In this document: positions 20,101-64,000 of the stretch, piece by piece
How the letters are laid out: every line of letters begins with the position of its first letter
Position numbering within the stretch: position 1 is the stretch's first letter
NCBI GenBank assembly: GCA_038380795.1
Contig: CM076259.1
Location: forward strand, 28,130,977-28,194,976
Source: Pyrocephalus nanus
Lineage: Eukaryota > Chordata > Aves > Passeriformes > Tyrannidae
Length of the DNA stretch: 64,000 bases
Reading direction: 5' to 3'
Program-made: the position numbers and the translations under genes
Notes under the pieces: model-generated
What the model was told of the DNA's origin: nothing
Seen by the model: only the letters and a program-made list of their open reading frames with translations
The model's database searches: none

Positions 20101-23100
20101 CCATTTGCTTAAGTGCACTGTAGAAGTTTGAGGGGGAGAAAAAAGCAGATTTTTTTTTTGCAAATGCATTCCTCATAAATCTTCCATTACTGTCTTTTGC
20201 ATTTGTTTCTGCGTTGAAAAACTGAAAAGCTTCTAACTTGAGTTTGTGTTACTTTATTTTGAATATATCTTCGTATGTCTTGTATTTTTACCTTCTGTTT
20301 TTCTGACTTAGTAGCTATCCAGTAAATAGTCAGATATTAGCAGTGTTTAGGTTGTTGTTCATATAAAGCAGGCAATTCATATTTTCATTTCTCCATATCC
20401 TTTTTCCTTTGTAAATTTGCTACAGGACTTTTCCTCAGCATACAATGTCCACCATATCAGGTGCAATCCTTCAAGTTGGCTGAATATGTTTCAGTAAATG
20501 GTTTTATCGTGGGACAGAAAATGTTTGCCCAAGCAGCACACTGAAGCAGATGGGATGTGAACAAATGCTCACTTGAAAGGCCAGTGCTTGAACTAGTAAT
20601 AGGTTTGGCTGAGACTGGCTTCATGTAGCTATCACATTAATCCCAGCAGTGTCCACAGAAGTATCTTTAGTTGCTTGTCTTTCCATGAGGCTGCGCCAAG
20701 ACTTAGTGACTTCCAGCAAGCTGAGTGGAGAGATGGGGCTCAGGGCACAGGCAACTGAATTGCAGAGCTTTCTGCTACTGCACAGCTGTGATTTGAAAGA
20801 GGTGATGTTTGAGGGTGTGTGTGTGTGTGAGTACACATGCACAGGGTTGTCTATCCAGTGGCAGGGGAAGAGGCACAGAACAGCATGTGGCTTTTGATCA
20901 GGACCAGCTTAAGCTTGCCTCCCACAAATAAAGCTTTAAAAAGTTTTGCATCACATGGCTTAAGATGTAAAATGTTTTTCTCTGAGAATACTAATGCTCA
21001 GGCATGGCTTTTAGGTGGAAATATTAATTATTGGTCTCCAGTGTTTATTAAATTTTTATGAGAGCTGTGCCCAGATATGTGCTTATGTGACCATGGACAA
21101 CTTAGTTCTTGCTGTGACCGTATTTTTAATAGTGTGTTTTTAATTATACCCTTCCTGGAGTTGGACTAATTTGGCAGAGAGGAATCTACACTTACTCAGC
21201 TGGTTATTGCCTTGTCTTGTACTCTGGCCACAAACCACACACTTATATACAGTGTTTGCATAACCGGGGAGAAGAGGGAAGTATTTTCATGGACTGTCTG
21301 TCTCTCTGTTTCTGCTTGTACTACGTGGTTTTGTCCTTAGGCTTAGCAAACTAGAATTTTTCTTAGTCTCAAATAATTTTCCAACCAAAAAAGTTACATT
21401 GTTTGGGCAAATTTTTCTTATTGTCCAGTAGTCCATCTCCATGTGTTTTCTTCTTCATCCGACTCATGACCTTGTCATAGCTACCCAAAACCCTACCTGT
21501 TGTCTTACCAGCCTTAAGTCTCCTCTATTTTTTTAATTCTTTATATTGATGCGTTTAAAAACAAAACTTCCGCTTTCACCTTTGAATGCTATGTGGGAGT
21601 TCAATTTTTTGCTAGATTAAAAGTTAAGACATAGCTTCTTGCCTCATTAACTTCAGTGAACTCACAATTAATTGAAATTAAGATTGCATTTATTTGGAAT
21701 ATACAAGGTCAAAGGATTTTATTTAGTTTTTCTTTTGTTACTTGTGGTGGTGGTTTTTTCCCCAGATTTTCTGCTCTGATGGAGATATGTCACTGTTGTG
21801 TTCTTCTCATACTGTTATATGTTGGGTGCTGTCTCAGTTTAACAAGACAGAAGTGTTTACTAGGGAGGGCGGGTTCCCTTGACAAAGGTTCAGTGTCAGT
21901 TTACTGCACATTTTACACCTATTAAAGTACTTGGCATCAGCTCACTGAAGATTTTATTGGTAAAATAGAATGGAAGCCTTTGCAGACCATCTTTGCAGTA
22001 TGGGGTTTTTTTGTCCCATCCTGGCTCCCTATGCATTTTCATGTATGAATATAGGTGAGAAAATGGTGCGGATGAATTCTGGTTCTGTTCCATGGGTGAA
22101 AGCAATACCTGGAGTGGATCTTGAGTAGTGTCTACAAGGAGCAGCAAATACACTCACCTTTCAGTTCCCCCACAAAGAGAAATCCAGCTCCTCATAGGAA
22201 GCCTGGGAAGCTAAAGGCAATAGGAATGGAGAAATATGTGTGTGTGCATGTGTGAGCACACGTGTGTGTTCTTATATTCTCATGTGACAAACCTCAAGAA
22301 TCTTTCCAGGTTAGCTTGTGTCTTACTCCAAGCTCCCCAAGCCTCTCCATGTGCATCATTTTTGTTCCAGCTTCATCTCCCCCAGCTCACAATCTGTCTG
22401 TCATGACTCACACGCTCACTGGCTTTGATTTAGACTCCATCTGCTTTCTCAGCTAGTCAAAATCCCAGTTCTTCTGTAACACACTGTAGGAGAAGTGTGG
22501 GACTGGAGCAGAACATGTATCTGTATTCAAGAGAGAGGAGGGGGAGGTGTATTGACTCCAGTCTCAAAGTTTCTCCTTGTCTCATCTGTCTCAGTGGAAG
22601 CGTTTGGTTGAGCTACAAAATGTAAGTCTGCACTGTAAGGCTGGTGATGACTTGGAGAAACTCGTCATTCGTGAGGATACATGGACCCTCAGATCTGATT
22701 TGATCTCAGTGTTGTCACTCACTGCATATTTATGTGAATTTAAAATGGATGTCCTTTCTCCTTTGCTTATATAAAGGACTATCGCAGTTCCCTGAGAAAA
22801 AAAACCAAATGTTTTGCCTCTTCTCTGCAGGCGGTGGAAGGTGACACAAAGGTAGCAGGGAGGCTGTGTGCTAATGCCTGGCAGACAGAAATGTGCCCCT
22901 CTGGTGGAGGCAAGCAGCTGGTGTGTGCAAGAGACTTGCCCTCAGATCAGTGTTGTCTTCTCACAAGGACAGGGTGACTCTTGGAGGACAGAAGAAAGGG
23001 AAAGGCTGTCTCCAGTTAGCTCATAAAGGGGAATCATGTGCCAAAGACAATACACAGCTGGTGGGCTCTGAATTACAGACGGCAGAAAAAAAAAATCATT

Positions 23101-23964
23101 TTTTCCGTCTTCAAGAGACTAGCTGGTAAAATTTCCTTCTACTATAATCTTGTCACAGACTCTCCCACCCATAAGCATCATCAGAGAGGAATTGGTGCAA
23201 GGTCAATGTCAATCCTTGGAATTAAAGCCAGGAGAGAATTTTCCTTTGGCACCTGGATTAGAGGTAATGATATTTTTGACTTGCTACTGAGAGAGCTTAT
23301 GGAAAATTATCTGTTAAGGTGAAACTGGTCACTCCAAGTTAGGTAATACTTCAATAATATCAGGAAAGGGGATGTCACCCAGCATCTGGGAGAATACCCC
23401 CAAGAACATATTCTCGAAGCCTGGATTTATTCTCTTTTGCTGATAAGTGAAAACATATCCAATGGGCTGATTGGGACTGCATATAAGTGCCATGAGACAC
23501 CAAAAATATGATAGAAAGAAATGTAGACTGTTAGAAGAAAGCTGCAGAATACACAGAATTTGATTTTGCCTATTTACTGAGAAAACCTCACAAGAGTGGT
23601 GAGTTAAACAAACCAGCATCTTATCTTTGGATGCTAAGATTTTGCATGCATGACACGAACTGACAAGACATCTCTTCACAAGATGCAGATCAAGATCTGC
23701 TCCAGATTTAGAACTGGAATAGAGAGGGATGCTGTAGACAAGGGTTGAGGTCTCTGCTGTTAGTCACAACGGAGATAAGCTGGCAAAAGTGAGAGCTGGA
23801 ATTCTCAGATATGAGGTATGCAGAAATATGTGGAAAGTAAGCAGTGCAGAATTAGCAGGAAAGAGAGCAGGAGTTTTCAGAAAGAAACCTGTTTTCAAAG
23901 TGTAGAAAATGTAGCTTCCCTCTGCTGTATTTCTTGGCAGCCTGCAAGCACTCCATAATTCTTT

Positions 23965-23970
23965 TTTATT
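23965..23970 (-). terminator. CLCN1: Candidate polyadenylation signal of CLCN1
   Basis: AATAAA on the minus strand, about 930 nt after the CLCN1 stop. I saw no nearer exact AATAAA. The downstream GU-rich element is not obvious. Confidence 0.3.
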
Positions 23971-24900
23971 TTGAGTTCTTGTATTTTAAGACTATAACTG
24001 TGGAAAAATTGTGAACAGTGATTCAGAGAGACAAACACGGGTATTGGAAATATAGGTACATACATGCTGCTTTACTCCTCTTCCCCCAACACTGACGATG
24101 CCCCCACTTGAGATTTTCACATTCTGTTAAAAAATTCCAGAGATTATGGGAAAACAAAGAGGCCTTTCTCCCTTTCAGTGCTTTCAAAAGCCCTGACTGA
24201 ATTCAAGACATAAGATATATACCAAATATTTTCCTCCTATCTGTTTTTAGGGCATAGCTCAGCTAAAGGACAGAGGAGAAGCTCCTAACTGCGCCCCCAT
24301 CCAGGAAAATCCCAGAGTAAAAATTGAGAAAGCATAAAAATGTTCTACATGGGAATGTTTGGGGGGGATGCAAGATAAGAGCTAGTGAAAAGGAGCTGCA
24401 GCAGCATGGACAGGATTGCAGTCAGAAGCAGCAGTATGCTTCTAGGCTGGGGGCCTGGCTGTGTGTTACACTGGTGTATGCGGACCAGGTGTGACTGGAA
24501 GGATGACACCAATGGTGAATGAGAAGAACTGCTCTTCTTCCACTTTCCACATGGCAGATTGACCCAGAGCATCCTGGCAGTGTCCAGCAGTATTCATATC
24601 CCATTACAACCCCTTCTGCCACGTTATGTATACACAGCAGAAGCCTAAGCATTATGAGCCTGTACTTTGGCACCTTCCAGTCCACATCCGATGCCTGCAC
24701 ACACCCATATAGTCCAACAGCTCAACAGTCTTTGCACAGAGACAATGCAGCAGAAGAAAGGGTTGGTCTGATGCCCCTCCTCCCAGCTGAATCATACCTC
24801 TGTGGGGATTGCAAAGAACGTCCAAAAGCTTCCCTTTGAGGAGCAAACACAAGAAGACTGGCTCACTGAAGAGTGTGATGGACTACTACCCTCACACCAG

Positions 24901-60302
<35,402 letters not shown>

Positions 60303-60530
60303 CTTTAGTGGAGCTGCTGCTCTGGGCCTTACCTAGAAACACCTCGTGTTCTGACAGAGAGCAAGGCCTCCGCATTTTCTGCTGCTCCTTCTTTCTTTTT
60401 TTCTCTCCTCAGACCACTCTGACTTGTCCTGTTCTTGCACTCTCTTTCTCTCTGCACCCCCCCACCCTCCTCCTCCTTGTGCCTCTCTCTTCCCTTCCTG
60501 CCCAAAGGCACTGATGACAGGGTTCAACTA

Positions 60531-60538
60531 TATTTATA
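60531..60538 (-). promoter_or_regulatory. CLCN1: TATA box of the CLCN1 promoter
   Basis: The minus strand reads CTATAAATAT here, 229 nt upstream of the first ATG. It matches the TATA consensus and is one base from a MEF2 site. It predicts transcription from about 60500 and a 5' UTR of about 200 nt. Assignment rests on position and consensus only. Confidence 0.6.
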
Positions 60539-60546
60539 GCAACCTT

Positions 60547-60624
60547 CATCTGCCACATGATTCCCCAGTACTGTGCCTGATCTCAGCAAAAGGCAATAAC
60601 TCTGTTGGGATTGAATATCAGGTG
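60547..60624 (-). promoter_or_regulatory. CLCN1: E-box cluster upstream of the CLCN1 TATA box
   Basis: CANNTG motifs lie at 60547-60552, 60554-60559 and 60619-60624. The first two are adjacent and sit within 30 bp of the TATA box. Myogenic bHLH factors bind such sites, and the mammalian CLCN1 promoter is known to use them. Single E-boxes are common by chance, so the tight clustering is the main support. Confidence 0.45.
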
Positions 60625-60760
60625 TGAGCAAGAGGGGAACTCCTGAAGGAGAGGGAAGGGGGAGGGGTAAGGAGGTGGTATGACAGAGCTATAAGCACAG
60701 AGAGAGAAAGCAGAGAGGAGGAAGCAGAAATTATTATCCAGGATAACAGTTCTTTCACAG

Positions 60761-60898
60761 GTTCCCATCGTGAGCAAGCCGTGTTTGCAATGACTACAAA
60801 AGTCAGTGGGCTTCCTCATTCTCTTCCCAAGTACCAGGTGTCCAAAAGACTGAGCGACAATCATAAGGACCCCAGCAAGTATGGTGAGCTGGAACGAG
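60761..60898 (+). other. Candidate unrecognised exon divergent from CLCN1
   Basis: An open frame is bounded by a good acceptor (TTCTTTCACAG) and donor (CGAG|GTAGGT, with a second donor GTGAGC at 60883). It reads MTTKVSGLPHSLPKYQVSKR from an ATG at 60790, then LSDNHKDPSKYGELER. A strong acceptor at about 61192 (TTGTTTCTCAG) continues in phase for 12 codons to a TGA. I do not recognise the sequence. It could be a small divergent gene, a first exon of a transcript sharing the CLCN1 promoter region, or chance. Confidence 0.25.
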
Positions 60899-60899
60899 G

Positions 60900-63800
60900 T
60901 AGGTGTCCACTTAGTGTCTCAAGAAAATTTTAGCTAAGTCCATGGACCACAAAAGAAGCAGCAAACCCTAAGGGAGAAGTCAGGCATCCCTGTAAACTGC
61001 TGAGCATTACAGTCTAATCTCAGCCTTCCCACGTTCCCTTATGGGGAACACTTTACACTTTGAAGAATGTCACCAACCTGCTCTATGGGTACTCAGTTAC
61101 AGATGTATGCAGAAATTTATTCTTAATGCTCACTTTTTTCACACTAGAGCATTCAGCAGCTTTTCCTCTCTGCTCTGCCAGTTGTTTCTCAGCCAGGGAA
61201 AAAAGCAACAAGCTCAGCCGACACCAGTGAGCTACCAGACAGTGCTAGGAATGAGAAGCATGTTACAGCAACATGGCCTAGAGGCATCTCCCAGTACAGC
61301 CAGTGTGCTGCCTGTATCCATTCTGAGGGCTATTAATTAAGGAAGAACAGTGAGTTCAAAATCCTGAAAACTGTGTACAGAGAAAAAAATAAAAAAAAAT
61401 AAAAAAAAGACCCCAAATTTCAAGCTTCTCGTACTGCAGGATAAGTGATTTGCAGGCAGGATAGGATTGAAAGAGAGGCAAAATGTCCTTCTTTTGGGTC
61501 CAAAAGTGGTCCCATTGTTTCATTTTGCAGACCCCTGTAAATCATTTCTTTTTTTTTTTTTTTTTAATCTGCATGATCCTTGAGAGTAAATTAGAAAGAA
61601 AGACACACTAATTTCCTCCATAAACCACCTTTTCAACTTCTCCAGTGTTTCTGCTAAGATATCCATATTGATGTCCATTAGCAGTAATATCCATATGGAT
61701 GTTGTTAGTCTCTACAACTCCCAAATGGTGGTGGGCCAGGCAAGCACTAAATATTTCCAAAAGCAATACCAGTGCTGCCTCAAAATCTAGAGACCTGTTT
61801 CACTCTCACCAGCACTCACTTTACAGTCAACAAGCAATGTTTTCTGGAGGAAGACTATCTACCAACCAGTAGGACAAAGCATGTAATGAGCCACACTAAA
61901 GAAGAGTTTCAAAGTGACTATGTCTAGGAAGTCAGGGAAAAACATTTGGATATCCTCATAGATTGCCACCATAAAAGCATTAATTGCTCCCAACATACTG
62001 ATACACTTTTGGAAGACCAATGTCACTATGGCATAGCATGTACTATATAGTGTATAAAACATAAAAAACTCTGTAAAGTGTAAGTACACATCATATATAG
62101 GAAGCCTAAACACCAGGCTCAGCAAACACCAAAGCCGTAATACAGCGCCAGATCTTCAGTTACTATTACATGTACCAGAGGAGAACACTTATCACAGCCA
62201 CTGGAAAAAATGAGAACCTTTACCCAAAAGTTCACCCTTCTAGCTCATGTTTTTCAAGAGGCACAAGAATGGCACTTTAGAAATTGCTACAGTATGAAAA
62301 TGAACCCAATGCTGCGAGCTAATCAAACTCAACTGTCTCTCTTGCATGATATTGTTGTGAAATTTCCATGGGAAATAGTTATATAATAATAGCCTAAAAT
62401 AGGATGATCCTACCCTGAAAGGCTTTTTCCAAGAATTGTCCCTCTCAGCCTCCCAAATGGCACCACTATCACCCACCTTATCAATAAAAGCATGAAGGAT
62501 CCCAAGGCCAACATTCACTAAATGACTGCTTTCCACAACATAATACATCTCATCCAGTGCATGCAAGAATGAGGGCTCAGGGTTTTTGTAGGTTGCCTTC
62601 TTCATGTGGATAGTAGAGGTTCAAGTGGCATCCAGAGTCATTTTGTGACAATTGAACAGTTGTGCTGTGGTGGTACCTATATGCACTCTAAAGACCTACC
62701 TCCAAGGATATCTGCAGCTAAGGACCTAGGATTTACCTAATTCCTGCTGGGACAGCACATCTTATCAAAAAAATATCTCTACCTCTGGTCTCTGTACTGA
62801 GATACTGTCTACCAAGACAGTCTATTGTCTTACTGTCTGAGTAAGACTGAGAACTGAAATTCACAGTGCCAGTGCTTGACAAAATATATACCATCTGTAG
62901 AGATACTGGATTTATGTCGCATTATGTCCTGAACACTAATCTTATCATTCCTCTCAGCTTGTAAATCACCCCTCTCCCTCTTTCCCCTAGGAGGAAAGCA
63001 CACTGTCAGCTCTCTGGGAGCTATTAACAATCCTCACTATTTCTCAAGGTACCAGTAATCTTCTATCACAACTCCAGCCTCACTGACACTAGTGTAGTTA
63101 AATTCAAAGGAGGTATTCTCAATTTGTATTTGCTCTGAGAGCTGCTGCTTCTATTTCAGGCTCAAAGAACTTGTAGACTCAACAGCTTGTCCACTTTTCC
63201 CCATTGGCACAGCTGATCTAATGAAACATACAGTTCCAGCCCTGCCTCTTGTCTTGCCTGTGTTTTCAGATCCTCAGAGTCCTGAAGTACAGAATATAGA
63301 GCACACCCCAAAAAAAGTCTGCCTTTCTGCATTGCTGCTGCCCAGCAACCGCTGCCAAATCTCCCCTATTCACTTTTCTTGTAATTTCCTGCCACAGTTC
63401 TTCTTCCTGTATTTTCCTTATTGTTCATCTGTCCTGCTTTCTACTACCCAGGGCTTGCTCTGCCCTTATACCAGGACTCAGCAGTGTAGTACTGCTGCTG
63501 CTTAAGAGGTTGCCAACAGACTCAGGAGACTAGCACAGACATAAAAAAGGAGGAAGATTTAATAAACATCTTGCACTAGCCACAAACACAGATGACCTAT
63601 ATGCATGGCTTGACTCCTCAGGTGCACCTAAGCTTCTTGAAAAGGCTCACAAAAGTTTTTAGACTGCCCATGGCATGCAAGAGGAAAAGTATACAACTGG
63701 CTCATGCACCTTTTTTTTTCCTTTGCATATTACAGGCCCTAGTGGGACTGCAAAGTGTGATTCTGAATATACTTCCTTCAAGCAGGGCATCTTTGTGACA

Positions 63801-64000
63801 GATGAAACTATGGCTATAGTCCAAATTAGGGTATTAAGTGATGAAAAAGGAAGGAATAGAAGATGGAAGAACTCTCACCTGTGATGGGTCTCTTCTTCAA
63901 TCAGCCATCTATTTTTCTCTCTCCTCTTCCCAGTTTTCTCTCAGGTCTCGCTTTCTCTGCCTTTATTTCTCCTGAATGCTTTTCAAGATGCAGAGATATA
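60900..64000. other. Upstream flank of CLCN1, no recognised gene
   Basis: By human synteny CASP2 should lie on this side on the minus strand with its 3' end nearest, but no caspase sequence was recognised. The 121-codon minus frame at 62240-62605 and others resemble no known protein. T-rich and A-rich tracts occur at 61381-61408 and 61551-61565. Confidence 0.5.

Larger units (their letters stand above)
11271..23964. other. Intergenic DNA between the converging genes FAM131B and CLCN1
   Basis: It holds a CR1 scrap at 17050-17130 and AT-rich simple tracts (13468-13493, 19364-19383, 19451-19460). The longest open frame, 18104-18529 minus, is low-complexity and resembles no protein. No RNA gene was recognised. 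Confidence 0.6.

Noticed and set aside
62240..62605. Minus-strand open frame of 121 codons right of CLCN1
   Set aside because: No known motif or family resemblance. Several frames of this size are expected by chance in 64 kb of AT-rich DNA.
63733..63830. Plus-strand exon-like segment after a T-rich acceptor
   Set aside because: The acceptor is good, but there is no convincing donor, the peptide is unfamiliar, and it does not connect to another exon.
60900..64000. CASP2 expected from synteny
   Set aside because: I looked on the minus strand for the caspase-2 C-terminal sequence and found none. The gene probably lies further right or is rearranged.

Overview
The window is from a bird nuclear genome. 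It holds intron-rich vertebrate genes, no bacterial operons, and many fragments of the chicken-repeat LINE (CR1), including a 3' end whose tail repeats the bird-typical TTCTATGAA unit. The species cannot be fixed from the sequence alone.

Two recognisable genes lie tail to tail, in the order known from human chromosome 7q34. On the plus strand, positions 3948-10365 carry six coding exons of FAM131B. The short-isoform start is at 4004 and the stop at 10363-10365. The exon for the N-terminus of the long isoform was not found and probably lies left of the window. A 3' UTR and about 13.6 kb of intergenic DNA with one clear CR1 scrap follow. On the minus strand, 60302 down to 24901 holds the complete muscle chloride channel gene CLCN1: 23 coding exons with consistent splice phases. 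Exons 3-16 have exactly the human lengths as I recall them. The assembled protein is about 1004-1012 residues and keeps the channel signatures (GSGIP, GKEGP, GGFMP), the pore tyrosine, two CBS domains and an acidic C-terminal tail. Its 5' flank has a TATA box and nearby E-boxes, as expected for a muscle promoter.

The most interesting element is a second copy of CLCN1 exon 7, at 50036-50114 in intron 6. It is exactly 79 nt like exon 7 (46958-47036), is open in the same phase, has a good acceptor, and shares the unusual GC donor (GCAAGT). It sits where mammals have exon 7a, the exon mis-spliced in myotonic dystrophy. Here it could replace exon 7 without shifting the frame (15 of 26 residues identical), while using both copies creates a stop early in exon 8. 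The exon pair may therefore be mutually exclusive, or 7a may act as a poison exon.

The neighbouring intron 7 is almost filled by a degraded 1889-bp hAT DNA transposon (44850-46738) with terminal inverted repeats, a near-perfect 8-bp target duplication and remnants of a BED-finger transposase. Other repeats are CR1 fragments at about 1061, 17050, 28205, 33640, 34985, 47905, 49130, 51040, 55245 and 57480, plus simple repeats. Right of CLCN1 (60540-64000) there is only a candidate divergent plus-strand exon at 60761-60898. The syntenic neighbour CASP2 was not seen.
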